A DNA stretch of 64,000 nucleotides from Lysinibacillus composti (lineage in GTDB: Bacteria; Bacillota; Bacilli; Bacillales_A; Planococcaceae): contig NZ_JAFBDY010000015.1 of the NCBI RefSeq assembly GCF_016908465.1, forward strand, positions 1-64,000, written 5' to 3'. The notes below the pieces were generated by a model. That model worked only from the letters and a program-made list of their open reading frames with translations, was not told the origin of the DNA and did no database searches. Of this stretch, positions 41,445 to 51,239 are shown piece by piece. The stretch's first letter is position 1. The number at the start of each line of letters is the position of its first letter. Both the position numbers and the translations under genes were made by a program.

Positions 41445-41651
41445 ATGGAAAACGTAACATTAAACGTAAAAGGTATGTCTTGTGGTCATTGTGTGAAAGC
41501 AGTAGAAGGTAGCGTTGGTGCATTAAAGGGTATTGAAAAAGTTGCTGTAGACTTACAGGCAGGTAAAGTAAATGTTGAATTCGATCAACAACAAGTAACG
41601 GTTGATCAAATTAAAGAAGCAATCGACGATCAAGGATATGACGTTGAATAA
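41445..41651 (+). CDS. copZ: Copper chaperone CopZ
   Basis: A 68-residue HMA-domain protein with the Cu(I) motif GMSCGHC at about 10-16 and the fold's conserved GYDVE end. It carries Cu(I) to CopA in the cytosol. AGGAG stands nine bases before the ATG. It is separated from copA by a terminator, so it probably has its own abundant transcript, as is common for CopZ. Confidence 0.95.
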   Translation: MENVTLNVKGMSCGHCVKAVEGSVGALKGIEKVAVDLQAGKVNVEFDQQQVTVDQIKEAIDDQGYDVE

Positions 41652-41731
41652 CTTGATGTATTGAGAAGAACTTTCACTTCCCACAAGGAGGCTATATTTT
41701 TAAAGTCTCCATAATTGTAAATTATTAACTT

Positions 41732-41778
41732 AAGTGTTATGAATAGATGGTAATCATCTATCAATAACACTTTCTTTT
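41732..41778 (+). terminator. Terminator-like hairpin between copZ and copA
   Basis: AAGTGTTAT (41732-41740) and TAGATG pair with CATCTA and ATAACACTT (to 41772), followed by TTCTTTT. Confidence 0.75.
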
Positions 41779-41790
41779 ACAAATTTCATA

Positions 41791-41805
41791 TACCCTTACG
41801 AGGTA
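41791..41805 (+). promoter_or_regulatory. CsoR-like operator upstream of copA
   Basis: TACCCTTACGAGGTA is a pseudo-palindrome like the csoR box, 27 bases before the copA start. Confidence 0.65.
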
Positions 41806-41831
41806 TATTTTAATAGAGGTGTAATTCTATT

Positions 41832-44261
41832 ATGACAAATATGGCAAAGCAAACGAAAGAAGCGAGTCTCCAAATTACCGGAATGACTTGCGCGGCTTGT
41901 GCAACAAGAATTGAAAAAGGCCTCAACAAATTGGAGGGTGTGGAAGAAGCAACGGTGAACCTCGCCCTTGAAAAATCAACAATTAAATATGACCCGGAAA
42001 AAGTAACGGAAAAAGAGTTTGAAGAGAAGATCCATCATCTTGGATACGGGGTCGTCAAAGAGAAAAAGGAATTCGCTATTACAGGGATGACCTGTGCGGC
42101 TTGTGCGACAAGAATTGAAAAAGGCTTAAACAAAATCGAAGGGGTTTCCCTTGCTACAGTTAACTTAGCACTCGAAAATGCAACGGTAGAATATAATCCT
42201 TCAGATGTTTCCGTATCAGATATTATCGCGCGTGTAGAAAAGTTAGGATATGGTGCACATATTAAGAATCATGAACAAGATGCAGTCGATTATCGTGAGC
42301 AAGAAATCAAAAAGAAAACACGTAAATTCATCATATCAGCTATACTTTCTTTACCACTATTATGGACGATGGTTGGGCATTTTTCATTTACATCGTTCAT
42401 ATACGTACCTGAATTATTAATGAATCCCTGGATTCAAATGATTCTGGCTACACCAGTTCAATTTATTATTGGCTGGCATTTTTACGTGAGTGCCTATAAA
42501 GCTTTACGAAATCAAAGTGCAAATATGGATGTTCTAGTCGTGATGGGTACATCTGCAGCTTACTTTTATAGTGTTTACCAGGCGTTCCTTGCAAATGGTG
42601 ATCTTCATCATATGCCACAGCTTTATTTCGAAACAAGTGCGGTATTGATTACCTTAATTTTATTAGGCAAACTTTTTGAGGCAAGAGCAAAAGGGCGATC
42701 TTCAGAAGCCATTAAAAAATTAATGGGCCTACAAGCAAAAACCGCACTTGTACTTCGAAATGGGGTGGAGAAGGAAATCCCACTTGATGAAGTAGTGGTA
42801 GGCGATACCATTCTCGTTAAACCGGGTGAAAAAATCCCAGTTGATGGTGAGGTTATTGAAGGAAACACAGCGATTGATGAATCAATGTTAACAGGTGAAA
42901 GTTTACCGGTCGATAAATCAATTGGTGATATTGCCTTTGGTTCAACTATTAATCGGAATGGTTTTATAAAAATGAAAGCAACAAAAATCGGTCGTGACAC
43001 AGCTTTATCTCAAATCATTAAAGTGGTGGAAGATGCACAAGGCTCTAAAGCTCCAATACAACGTTTAGCTGATAACATTTCAGGGATCTTTGTTCCAATC
43101 GTTATTGGAATTGCATTAGTTACGTATATGATTTGGTTGCTATTTATTACTCCAGGTGATTTTGGTTCTGCTTTAGAAGCGTTAATTGCGGTCCTTGTTA
43201 TTGCGTGTCCTTGTGCCCTTGGTTTAGCAACACCTACATCCATTATGGCTGGATCAGGTCGTGCTGCAGAATTTGGCATTCTCTTTAAAGGTGGCGAATA
43301 TCTAGAACAAACTCACCACATTAACACCGTTGTAGTGGATAAAACAGGAACAGTGACAAATGGTAAACCGGAGTTAACAGACGTATTAGTTGCTGAAAAT
43401 TTAAGTGAACGTATTTTCCTATCATTTATTGGATCAGCTGAGAAACAATCTGAACACCCCTTAGCAGAAGCAATTGTAAAAGGAATAGAGCAACAGGGCA
43501 TCAAACTTCGTGAAGTAAAAGAGTTCGAAGCTCTTCCAGGCTACGGAGTAAAAGCAAAGGTAAACCAAAAGGAAATATTAGTAGGAACACGTAAATTAAT
43601 GGATATCTATGGAATTGATATTTCACAAGTTTTACCTGTCATGGAAGCATTCGAAGCGGAAGGGAAAACAGCCATGGTTGCAAGCATTGATGGGGAATAC
43701 GCTGGCCTGGTCGCTGTAGCTGATACGTTAAAGGAAACTTCGAAAAAGGCAATCCACCGACTTCAAAATATGGGAATCGAAGTTATTATGATGACAGGTG
43801 ACAACGAAAGAACTGCTCGAGCAATTGCTGAACAAGTTGGGATCTCGAAGGTTATTGCGGAAGTTTTACCAGAGGGGAAAGCGGAAGAAATTAAAAACCT
43901 TCAAGCTTCAGGTAAAAAGGTAGCTATGGTTGGAGATGGCATTAATGATGCACCAGCCCTAGCAGTTGCCGATATTGGGATGGCGATTGGTACTGGAACT
44001 GATGTTGCTATGGAAGCCGCTGATATTACATTAATTCGGGGCGATTTAAATAGTATTGCAGATGCCATTATTATGAGTCACAAAACAATGAGAAACATTA
44101 AGCAAAATCTATTTTGGGCATTCGGCTACAACGTACTTGGCATACCAATTGCAGCAGCTGGTTTCCTCGCACCGTGGGTAGCTGGCGCAGCAATGGCTTT
44201 TAGTTCAGTATCTGTTGTGTTAAACGCCTTACGCCTACAAAAAGTGAAATTAGATAAATAA
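41832..44261 (+). CDS. copA: Copper-exporting P1B-type ATPase CopA
   Basis: An 809-residue Cu(I) pump. Two N-terminal HMA domains carry MTCAAC at 18-23 and 86-91. The ion-path motif CPC is at 459-461, the phosphorylated Asp in DKTGT at 503, HP (SEHPLAEAI) follows, and the hinge GDGIND is at 701-706. Eight membrane segments are visible. It exports Cu+ using ATP. ATG 41832 follows AGAGGTG; the ATG three codons later is an alternative. The gene ends at a strong terminator. Confidence 0.97.
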   Translation: MTNMAKQTKEASLQITGMTCAACATRIEKGLNKLEGVEEATVNLALEKSTIKYDPEKVTEKEFEEKIHHLGYGVVKEKKEFAITGMTCAACATRIEKGLNKIEGVSLATVNLALENATVEYNPSDVSVSDIIARVEKLGYGAHIKNHEQDAVDYREQEIKKKTRKFIISAILSLPLLWTMVGHFSFTSFIYVPELLMNPWIQMILATPVQFIIGWHFYVSAYKALRNQSANMDVLVVMGTSAAYFYSVYQAFLANGDLHHMPQLYFETSAVLITLILLGKLFEARAKGRSSEAIKKLMGLQAKTALVLRNGVEKEIPLDEVVVGDTILVKPGEKIPVDGEVIEGNTAIDESMLTGESLPVDKSIGDIAFGSTINRNGFIKMKATKIGRDTALSQIIKVVEDAQGSKAPIQRLADNISGIFVPIVIGIALVTYMIWLLFITPGDFGSALEALIAVLVIACPCALGLATPTSIMAGSGRAAEFGILFKGGEYLEQTHHINTVVVDKTGTVTNGKPELTDVLVAENLSERIFLSFIGSAEKQSEHPLAEAIVKGIEQQGIKLREVKEFEALPGYGVKAKVNQKEILVGTRKLMDIYGIDISQVLPVMEAFEAEGKTAMVASIDGEYAGLVAVADTLKETSKKAIHRLQNMGIEVIMMTGDNERTARAIAEQVGISKVIAEVLPEGKAEEIKNLQASGKKVAMVGDGINDAPALAVADIGMAIGTGTDVAMEAADITLIRGDLNSIADAIIMSHKTMRNIKQNLFWAFGYNVLGIPIAAAGFLAPWVAGAAMAFSSVSVVLNALRLQKVKLDK

Positions 44262-44269
44262 AAAGGGAG

Positions 44270-44303
44270 AAACGATGAGCGGTAAAATGCTCATCGTTTT
44301 TTT
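44270..44303 (+). terminator. Intrinsic terminator of copA
   Basis: AAACGATGAGC (44270-44280) pairs with GCTCATCGTTT (44289-44299), followed by seven Ts. Confidence 0.9.
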
Positions 44304-44335
44304 ACGCTCTTTAGGGGGGATGAAGAGGAAAATCG

Positions 44336-44525
44336 GGTGAGATAGGATGAAAAGCCTCTTCATCGGCTGATTGATGAAGACCTGATTGTTCCGTATCTAA
44401 GCGAGTTTGTGTCTTCATCAGGTTAATGAAGACACTTTTCCTTAGCTTCTAGCCGACTTTTGGTCTTCATCCGCTCAATAAATTTCGAAACACCCAACCA
44501 AGACACTCAAAATGAACTTCATCAA
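44336..44525. repeat. Family C-related hairpin array (diverged)
   Basis: Contains CTTCATC-GGCTGAT-TGATGAAG, then GTGTCTTCAT-CAGGTTA-ATGAAGACAC, then GTCTTCATCCG and TGAACTTCATCAAAC. The hairpin core CTTCAT.ATGAAG and the loop length match the 9136-9376 array, but the stem flanks (GTCTTCAT instead of GAACTTCAT) and spacers differ. The rest of the 44262-44753 gap is AT-rich without a gene. Confidence 0.7.
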
Positions 44526-44753
44526 ACAAATCAGAGGCAGCAGAGTAAGTGAAATTGCATTGCATTTTTCCCAACCAACTAGAAGCTCACATAAGAATAC
44601 GCCATTCATATTTCTCCCAAAAATAGGCGCTGTCTTTAAATCCTTTTTATGAATAGAAAGAATTTTTATGCTCATCCTTTAAATTAAAGCATGGATTTTT
44701 TCAAAGTAATTATTCAAGAAAAAATCTCGACATGTAACTTTAGGAGGATTCGA

Positions 44754-45380
44754 ATGACAAACAAATTTTTTATGATTGCAATGTCACTCTTTGCAACGTT
44801 TACACTTGCGGCTTGTGGGACTAACGATACTAATAAAGGTGATACAACGGAAAATGGTACGGATGTCACTAATAATAACGACGAGATGAATAAAGAAGTC
44901 GGAGAAAATATGGATGGCAATAAGTATGAAGATGGACAAGCAATTGGTACTACATCGGGTAACATTCCAGAAGGGTTAAAGGAAGCGAAAAACCCAAAAT
45001 TTGCTGTAGGCGATAAAGTCATTATTAATGCTGCACATATGGATGGAATGGAAGGGGCAGAAGGAACAATCGTTGGTGCATATGAATCAACAGTTTACTC
45101 GGTATCCTATACTCCGACTACAGGCGATGACTTTCAAGAAAACCATAAATGGGTCGTGAAAGAGGAAATAGATCCAGTAGATGATAAAGATGTAGCAACG
45201 CTTAATCAGGGTGCAGAAGTTATTATTAACTCCGATCGTGAAGAAGGAATGCTAGGTGCAAAAGGAGAAATCGATACGTCCGAAGATACGATTGTATATA
45301 TGGTTGATTTTAAAGAAACAACGGGTGAAGAGGTAAAGAATTACCAGTGGTTAAAAGAAAGTGAATTATCAGCTCCATAA
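44754..45380 (+). CDS. YdhK/DUF1541 repeat lipoprotein
   Basis: A 208-residue secreted lipoprotein. The signal MTNKFFMIAMSLFATFTLAA is followed by a C, giving a LAAC lipobox, and then a Thr/Asn-rich linker. Two DUF1541 units follow: FAVGDKVIINAAHMDGMEGA with YSVSYTPTTGDDFQENHKWV, then GAEVIINSDREEGMLGAKGE with YMVDFKETTGEEVKNYQW. DUF1541 proteins such as YdhK are often encoded near copper or metal-resistance genes, as here behind copA; the function is unknown. AGGAGG precedes ATG 44754. Confidence 0.85.
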   Translation: MTNKFFMIAMSLFATFTLAACGTNDTNKGDTTENGTDVTNNNDEMNKEVGENMDGNKYEDGQAIGTTSGNIPEGLKEAKNPKFAVGDKVIINAAHMDGMEGAEGTIVGAYESTVYSVSYTPTTGDDFQENHKWVVKEEIDPVDDKDVATLNQGAEVIINSDREEGMLGAKGEIDTSEDTIVYMVDFKETTGEEVKNYQWLKESELSAP

Positions 45381-45386
45381 ACAATC

Positions 45387-45427
45387 AATGTCCATTTAGA
45401 TGAATCTATTCTGAATGGGCATTTTTC
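45387..45427 (+). terminator. Intrinsic terminator of the DUF1541 gene
   Basis: AATGTCCATT (45387-45396) pairs with AATGGGCATT (45414-45423), followed by Ts. Confidence 0.75.
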
Positions 45428-45439
45428 TTTAAAGATTAA

Positions 45440-45466
45440 TAAAAAAGTCGGCTTTATTTTGCCGAC
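45440..45466 (-). terminator. Intrinsic terminator of the ger operon
   Basis: GTCGGC (45447-45452) pairs with GCCGAC (45461-45466), with six Us on the minus strand. Confidence 0.85.
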
Positions 45467-45498
45467 TGCATTGATATTAGCATTGTACTAATAATTGG

Positions 45499-46626
45499 CT
45501 ATTGAATTGATCCTGTACTTTTAATCCCGGCCATAACTTTAATATTAACTTTCGAATTTTTGTATGCTTCATTCCATTCGTTAGGGCTCATTCGCTTGTT
45601 ATGGAGTGTTTTAGACTTATAGGCTAAACCAAATCCAATCGGGTCATATCCCACATTCAGCATTTTTATAAAAAAGTCAGAAAATTTTTCTCTCGTCTCA
45701 GCTTCTACCATTTTGCTATACTGAGGTAATTGCTGATTTGAAATTGTATCTTTAGATTCTGAAATATACCCGAATAATTCAATATCTATATTTAATTTAA
45801 CTTGGTGTTGAGCATCAACCTTTACTTTATATTTTGAATTGATATTATCAATTTTTGCAATAAAATGTTGATTGTCTTCGTTAATCACTAAATCAGCAAC
45901 ATCCAGATTCCGCGTCATCATGTTAAAAATCAACGTATCTAGTGAACTAAGTTCGTGAGGCTTTTTGTCATGAGCCAATACATAGGATTTATTTACTTCA
46001 AAATGTTCCTCTTCCTTATTAATTTCAATAAGCGGTAGGATTGGGTCGATTCCGGTTTCTAACATCTTTCTTCGGAAATCAAATAAGTAAGTCGTTACAA
46101 TGTAAGGACTATCTGTACCGTTATGATCGAAGTAATTGAATAATGCAGGATAAGCAGCTGTTTCGCTTTGAGGGACCATTTTTATAATCTCTTCTGCTGA
46201 AGGTCTTCCTATTGCAAGCCAAGAAATCATTTGAATATCAGGCCTTCTAAGTAAAAAATCCATAATTTCTTTACTTTTGTTGGCATTTAGTAGTTCTTCA
46301 CCAATTACTATAAGCTTTGAATGTCCAAAATCTATTTCTTTGTCAGAATGCGTTTCCAATATACGAATCGCTTCAGTTAATGTTTTCCCATTTTTCGTGA
46401 GGTAAGTATATTCAGGCTTAGGTGATTGTTTAAAAGAACTAGTTGGCACATAAAGCTTTAAGGTTACTTTATACGGCTTTTCAGGGTCATCCGAGAGGTC
46501 GATACCAATCATAGAAACAAATACATCTTTATCGATATCTTTAAATTCACCACAACCAGATAGCGCAGTAAGGATTAAAATGATTAGCAGAAAAAACTGC
46601 TTAATTTTGTTCCGCTTTTTTAACAT
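45499..46626 (-). CDS. Spore germination lipoprotein, GerC subunit (Ger(x)C family)
   Basis: A 375-residue lipoprotein, the C subunit of a nutrient germinant receptor. The signal FFLLIILILTALSGC ends in a lipobox. Family landmarks are DIDKDVFVSMIGIDLSDD, HSKLIVIGEELLNANKSKEI and PDIQMISWLAIG, and at the end DPIGFGLAYKS. It sits on the outer face of the spore inner membrane. It overlaps the upstream gerB gene by 26 bases. Third gene of the operon, followed by the terminator. Confidence 0.9.
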   Translation of the reverse strand: MLKKRNKIKQFFLLIILILTALSGCGEFKDIDKDVFVSMIGIDLSDDPEKPYKVTLKLYVPTSSFKQSPKPEYTYLTKNGKTLTEAIRILETHSDKEIDFGHSKLIVIGEELLNANKSKEIMDFLLRRPDIQMISWLAIGRPSAEEIIKMVPQSETAAYPALFNYFDHNGTDSPYIVTTYLFDFRRKMLETGIDPILPLIEINKEEEHFEVNKSYVLAHDKKPHELSSLDTLIFNMMTRNLDVADLVINEDNQHFIAKIDNINSKYKVKVDAQHQVKLNIDIELFGYISESKDTISNQQLPQYSKMVEAETREKFSDFFIKMLNVGYDPIGFGLAYKSKTLHNKRMSPNEWNEAYKNSKVNIKVMAGIKSTGSIQ

Positions 46627-47716
46627 TTTTCATCCTCCTTTTAATAAAGAAAAACAAAATGAGCATCATTGGGAAGAAAATAATTAGTATATTGTAGAAA
46701 ATGCCAGAAAGTCGAAACAATTGGTACTCATTGAGTTGACGGACAAAATATAAAGAGACTCCAATATAAAATGGAATTGGAAGGAAAACTCCAAATTTAA
46801 ATCCCTTAAATTTGAATTTTTCGAAGTTGAATACGTATTTCAGTAATTCAATTGATACATGCCAGTGAATAAGGATACTTAAAAATGCAATCCCTAAATA
46901 GAACAGTAAAAAAATGAATAGAACACGTTCAATCAAAGAGAATTTCATTCTTAATGAGTCGCTTGTCGTAATCCAAGGGTAAACAAGTTTCTCGATACCT
47001 TCAACGCCATTAAAACCAATAGGTATAAAATAAGTGGTGAATAATGTCATAATAGAGATCGCAACAATTAACGTGATCTGCTTAACTCCAAAATTTTGTT
47101 TGTTTTTAAAAAAACGGTTAAAGATAATGAGATTAGCACTCCCAAGATATAAGAAGAAGCAAGCGGAGAAAGCATTCAGATTGGGGAATTGATTAAAATA
47201 TAACGCTGCTTCTTTTACAAATTCCCATCTTAAATTTTCATTCGTGTAGGCTTTTATGAAAATTAATATTATTAATGGAACAGTTAACAACAATATAATT
47301 TCAATTGTATAGAACACTCGATCCGTTTTCATTAGACATCCCAAAATTACCGCAAGGAGGATGGTTAAGCTAATTTGAATAATTGGCATTTCTGGTGTCA
47401 AATATCGGATGAGAAGAAATGTATAAGTAATTAATGTAATCATTCCAGCAATAAACCACGTAATCGCTAAAACTAATATGAAAGGATTATAGAACCATTT
47501 TGCGGTAGTTTTTTGCAATAATTCCGGTAATGTCATTCCAGGAAAATGAGTAAAAAAACGCGTAAAGAAAAATACAAGAGTGCTACCTGCAACAACCGAG
47601 ACAATCATGGCAGAAACAGCCCCGTCATCATGAAAGTGCAAGAGAATTGCAGGGACTGAAGCAATGACATTGGCAATCATATTAATTAAAACTAAGTAGT
47701 AATAATATCTACTCAA
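46601..47716 (-). CDS. Spore germination permease, GerB subunit
   Basis: A 371-residue membrane protein with about ten hydrophobic segments, the APC-superfamily B subunit of a GerA-type receptor. Landmarks are GMTLPELLQKTTAKWFYNPF, FLLIRYLTPEMPIIQ and FPNLNAFSACFFLYLGSANL. It forms the ligand-binding and ion-path part of the receptor. It overlaps gerA by four bases (ATGA) and gerC by 26, so all three are translationally coupled. Confidence 0.9.
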   Translation of the reverse strand: MSRYYYYLVLINMIANVIASVPAILLHFHDDGAVSAMIVSVVAGSTLVFFFTRFFTHFPGMTLPELLQKTTAKWFYNPFILVLAITWFIAGMITLITYTFLLIRYLTPEMPIIQISLTILLAVILGCLMKTDRVFYTIEIILLLTVPLIILIFIKAYTNENLRWEFVKEAALYFNQFPNLNAFSACFFLYLGSANLIIFNRFFKNKQNFGVKQITLIVAISIMTLFTTYFIPIGFNGVEGIEKLVYPWITTSDSLRMKFSLIERVLFIFLLFYLGIAFLSILIHWHVSIELLKYVFNFEKFKFKGFKFGVFLPIPFYIGVSLYFVRQLNEYQLFRLSGIFYNILIIFFPMMLILFFFIKRRMKNVKKAEQN

Positions 47717-49056
47717 GCCTGTCCCTCCGAACTTTTCTTGGCTTTCTGGTAATTGAATAATCTAAGATAAGGTTCTCCAAAACTATCCAAATACACTAAA
47801 TACATGATTAACCCATATAATCCTAATGTTAGACCAGCCAAACCAAATACACTTGTGATTAGCAATAAGATTAATCGTACAATGCGTATAGTAAATGCCA
47901 ATTCATTGACAGGGATAACAAATGTTGAAATGGCCACTGCTGAAACAATAATGACCATAATATTCGATGCAAGTGCCGCCTCAGTAACTGCAGACCCTAG
48001 AATCAGACCACCAACTGTAGTTGCTGTAGCACTAACGGCTTTAGGTAGTCGGATACTCGCCTCCAATAAAAGTTCCATAAAGAACAACATAAAAAGCACT
48101 TCTACAAAGGAAGAAAACGGTACGCCGATCCGACTTCCAGCTACGGTTAATGCCAATTCAGTTCTAAACACTTCCGGTGCAAAGGATGTAATCCCTACAT
48201 ACAATCCTGGTAAGAGTAGGCTAACAAATAATCCAGCATAGCGAAGAATCCTTACAAATAGTGAAATGAATAAGGTGTGATAATTATCCTCCATGGTAGT
48301 CATGAAATCGAAAAATACAGCAGGTGCTATCAAAGCTTGGGCATTACCGTCCAAGATAAGGGCGATTTTTCCGCCAGCAATATTATAGACAATACGATCT
48401 GGACGTTCTGTCATCAGCATTTGAGGGAACAAGGAAAAACGCTTATCATTTAAGTAATTATTCAATTCAGTGGATGCAGAAATTACTTGTTGATCGAGCT
48501 GTTGAAGTTTTTGCTTAATGATTTCTAATGCCTTCGTATTCACGAGCTCTTTATCGTAAATAATTGCAATCTTTTGTTGATTGACTTCTCCTTTTGTAAA
48601 ATATTCAATGGATAAAGAAGCCTGATGATAGTAGGTACGAATTAAATTTATATTCGTCATTAAATTTTCACTTAGTGCTATATTCGAACCATGAATGGTC
48701 GTTTCTACTGAAGTAGTTGAAACCTGATTGTTCGTGGCTAATTGCAAGTCAATTAAATACAAGTCATGTTGAATTACGATAAGTGTATTTCCATTTGTCA
48801 CTTCTGATACAGCTTGTTCCTTTGACTCAACCTTTTGAAACTGTGGTAAAGCAATTAAATAAGCTTTAAACTGATTTTCGTTAGCCATTTCAAAAAAGGG
48901 CTTAATAATCAACTTTTGAAGTGATTCCTGATCTATAAGTGATTTTACATAAAATAGCAAGGCGTGTTTATTATCATAATCTAAGGTCTTTTGTGTTAAT
49001 TCAGTTGTATTCTTGAATTGCTCCTTAATCCATAAAAGAATCTCCTCTGAAGACAT
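47713..49056 (-). CDS. Spore germination protein, GerA subunit
   Basis: About 447 residues. The N-terminal soluble domain (to about 230) is followed by a membrane domain with the family core MTERPDRIVYNIAGGKIALI, LDGNAQALIAPAVFFDFM and RIGVPFSSFVEVLFMLFFME. It is the A subunit of a GerA-type germinant receptor in the spore inner membrane. CGGAGGTACAAA precedes ATG 49056, so the seven codons of open frame above are not used. First gene of gerA-gerB-gerC. Which germinant it senses cannot be deduced. Confidence 0.9.
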   Translation of the reverse strand: MSSEEILLWIKEQFKNTTELTQKTLDYDNKHALLFYVKSLIDQESLQKLIIKPFFEMANENQFKAYLIALPQFQKVESKEQAVSEVTNGNTLIVIQHDLYLIDLQLATNNQVSTTSVETTIHGSNIALSENLMTNINLIRTYYHQASLSIEYFTKGEVNQQKIAIIYDKELVNTKALEIIKQKLQQLDQQVISASTELNNYLNDKRFSLFPQMLMTERPDRIVYNIAGGKIALILDGNAQALIAPAVFFDFMTTMEDNYHTLFISLFVRILRYAGLFVSLLLPGLYVGITSFAPEVFRTELALTVAGSRIGVPFSSFVEVLFMLFFMELLLEASIRLPKAVSATATTVGGLILGSAVTEAALASNIMVIIVSAVAISTFVIPVNELAFTIRIVRLILLLITSVFGLAGLTLGLYGLIMYLVYLDSFGEPYLRLFNYQKAKKSSEGQA

Positions 49057-49096
49057 TTTGTACCTCCGATCATGCAAAAATATTTAATAACTTTAT

Positions 49097-49126
49097 TAGG
49101 TTATCCAATAATGGCTATACAATTCA
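49097..49126 (-). promoter_or_regulatory. Possible sigma-G-type promoter of the ger operon
   Basis: On the minus strand TGAATT (complement of 49121-49126), a 17-base spacer and TAACCTA (49097-49103) partly match the forespore sigma-G pattern expected for gerA operons. The match is loose. Confidence 0.3.
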
Positions 49127-49331
49127 TTACTCCCAATACAATCTAAATGTAAGCTAATTCCATATAATTCAATATTGGAAGGAACCCCTATAAATAAACG
49201 CTAACAGTCTGATTGAGTGTTTTATTGAAAACTATATCTTGAAATGTTTAAATTTTTTGATAATATAAAACATACTGAATCGATTGAAAGGAAAATCACT
49301 TCAGGGAGTAAAAAAGAAAAGAAGGTTTTGC

Positions 49332-50525
49332 ATGATGAAGTACTCAGACAGAATAGTAAACACACCACCATCGTTTGTACGAAATATTTTAAAGGTTACG
49401 GGGAATCCTGAAGTCATTTCCTTTGCAGGTGGATTACCAAATCCAATTTCATTTCCAATTGATAAATTACAAAACTCAATTCAACATTCAATAGAAGAAA
49501 ACGGTCCAAAATTATTCCAGTATTCTACGACAGCGGGATACTTACCTTTACGTGAATATATAGCAAATAAATATAATAACGATTTCGGTTATGAGATCGA
49601 AGCCGACGACATCATTATTACAACAGGCTCACAAGAAGCACTAATGTTAATTGCACAAGTACTAGTTAATAAGGGTGATGGCATTGTAATGGAAGAGCCG
49701 GGGTATTTAGGGGCTATTCAAGCATTTAATCTAACTGAACCCACATTCTATTCAGCAACGTTAGAAGATGACGGATTAAATATAGAAGAACTAGAAAAAG
49801 CGCTTCAAAATCCAAACATAAAATTTATTTACACGGTTCCAAACTTCCATAATCCTACAGGTATTACATATTCAAAAGAAAAACGTGATGCGATTTATGA
49901 GGTAGTAAAGAAATACGATGTTGCTTTAATTGAAGACGATCCATACGGTGATTTACGTTGGAATGGTGAGAAATTGCCTTATATCGGTGCAGGTCGCCTA
50001 GAGAATTCAATTTTACTTGGATCATTTTCTAAAACCGTAACACCTGGTTTCCGTTTAGGGTATATTGTATCAAAAAATAAAGAACTGATTCGTCATATTA
50101 ATACAGCGAAAGAAGCAGTAGATTTACATACAAACATCTTTGCTCAATACGTAATCCATGACTACTTAGTAAACAACGCATATCAAGAACATGTTGATAA
50201 AATTATTAGCCTTTATCGCGAGCAAGCAAGTGCAATGCTTAATGCCATGGAAAAATACTTCCCATCTACAGTCAAGTACACAAAACCAGATGGCGGTATG
50301 TTCATTTGGGTTACGTTAGAGGAGGGCATGTCTGCTCTGAAATTATTTGATAAAGCAATGGAAGTGAAGGTTGCCTTTGTACCAGGTGATCCATTCTATA
50401 CAGATAAAACAAACGTCAATACATTCCGATTAAACTTTACCAATTCAGAACCTGCTGTTATTGAAGAGGGCATTAAACGTTTAGGCAAAATTCTTCACGA
50501 AGTGTCTGCTAAAGAGCTTGTCTAA
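49332..50525 (+). CDS. PLP-dependent aminotransferase (class I/II, 2-aminoadipate/LysN type)
   Basis: About 397 residues of the fold-type I aminotransferase family. Landmarks are VISFAGGLPNPISFPIDKL, ITTGSQEALMLIAQVLVNKG, FIYTVPNFHNPTGITYS, ALIEDDPYGDLRW and the lysine site LGSFSKTVTPGFRLGYI (K is the Schiff-base residue). MocR-like enzymes share this domain, but there is no GntR HTH here. The likely substrate is a branched, aromatic or 2-aminoadipate-type amino acid. GAAGG lies six bases before ATG 49332. It ends at a terminator. Confidence 0.85.
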   Translation: MMKYSDRIVNTPPSFVRNILKVTGNPEVISFAGGLPNPISFPIDKLQNSIQHSIEENGPKLFQYSTTAGYLPLREYIANKYNNDFGYEIEADDIIITTGSQEALMLIAQVLVNKGDGIVMEEPGYLGAIQAFNLTEPTFYSATLEDDGLNIEELEKALQNPNIKFIYTVPNFHNPTGITYSKEKRDAIYEVVKKYDVALIEDDPYGDLRWNGEKLPYIGAGRLENSILLGSFSKTVTPGFRLGYIVSKNKELIRHINTAKEAVDLHTNIFAQYVIHDYLVNNAYQEHVDKIISLYREQASAMLNAMEKYFPSTVKYTKPDGGMFIWVTLEEGMSALKLFDKAMEVKVAFVPGDPFYTDKTNVNTFRLNFTNSEPAVIEEGIKRLGKILHEVSAKELV

Positions 50526-50572
50526 TAATACGTCAGTGTATAATGCTGATGGTAGAATAGTTATGAAAAGAA

Positions 50573-50608
50573 AAGTACGCCAGCAAATTATTGCTTTGCG
50601 TGCTTTTT
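50573..50608 (+). terminator. Intrinsic terminator of the aminotransferase gene
   Basis: AGTACGC.AGCAA pairs with TTGCT..GCGTGCT (50574-50604, one G-T wobble), followed by Ts. Confidence 0.85.
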
Positions 50609-50697
50609 ACTTTGTATCGAATGATTCTAATGATAAATTTTTCTTCCAAAGAATAGGGGGAAATAGGACTTTATCTACAACTGGCGTGATTACGGAA

Positions 50698-50730
50698 CAA
50701 AAAGGTGAGCCGTAATTCATCGTCTCACCT
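50698..50730 (-). terminator. Intrinsic terminator of the holin-like gene
   Basis: AGGTGAG (50703-50709) pairs with CTCACCT (50724-50730), with five Us on the minus strand. Confidence 0.8.
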
Positions 50731-50733
50731 AAG

Positions 50734-51021
50734 TTATTTCGTGTTATCTTCTTTTTTTGTTCTACCGGTACTTACGTTTACATGAATTAAATCCTTCGTT
50801 AATATAGCAACCCCTGTAACGAGAACCCCTTCGACAAATGACTGAATCATAAAACCATAATAGAACAAACACGACACAACACTAATTCCCATTGCGATCC
50901 ATGCATGAGTCCATGTAGGAATATGCGGCGTTTGCCGAAGAAGAAATATAATGATATATAAAACAGGAATTAATACGTATGATTTTGGGTCAATAAAGGA
51001 TGTAAATAAATCGAACTCCAT
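50734..51021 (-). CDS. Holin-like small membrane protein (Hol44/superfamily V type), orphan
   Basis: A 95-residue protein with three hydrophobic segments: VLIPVLYIIIFLLRQ, AWIAMGISVVSCLFYYGF and VEGVLVTGVAILTKDLIHV. The start MEFDLFTSFIDPKSYVLIP and the motif RQTPHIPTWTHAW are those of Hol44/A118-type phage holins. A basic/acidic tail (TGRTKKEDNTK) follows. No endolysin, tail or other phage genes adjoin it. It could be a domesticated holin involved in lysis, export or germination, or a prophage remnant. Confidence 0.7.
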   Translation of the reverse strand: MEFDLFTSFIDPKSYVLIPVLYIIIFLLRQTPHIPTWTHAWIAMGISVVSCLFYYGFMIQSFVEGVLVTGVAILTKDLIHVNVSTGRTKKEDNTK

Positions 51022-51239
51022 TGTATTGCCTCCATAAGAATAAATATTTATTAATATAATTTATTCAAAGAGAAGCTATAGGAATAGACGAAGGAAATAC
51101 TCGAAGTGACAAAAGTTTTAATTACATAATTTTTATTTTAATTTTTGATTCAATGTACTAATTCCTATTCCCAAAACTGAAAGACAGTCCTTGATATGCT
51201 ATATTTAGCTTACGGGAATGATGAAAGGAAGTTTTACGT

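Noticed and set aside
50518-50715. 65-codon frame after the aminotransferase
   Set aside because: It overlaps the aminotransferase end, lacks a ribosome site and contains that gene's terminator.
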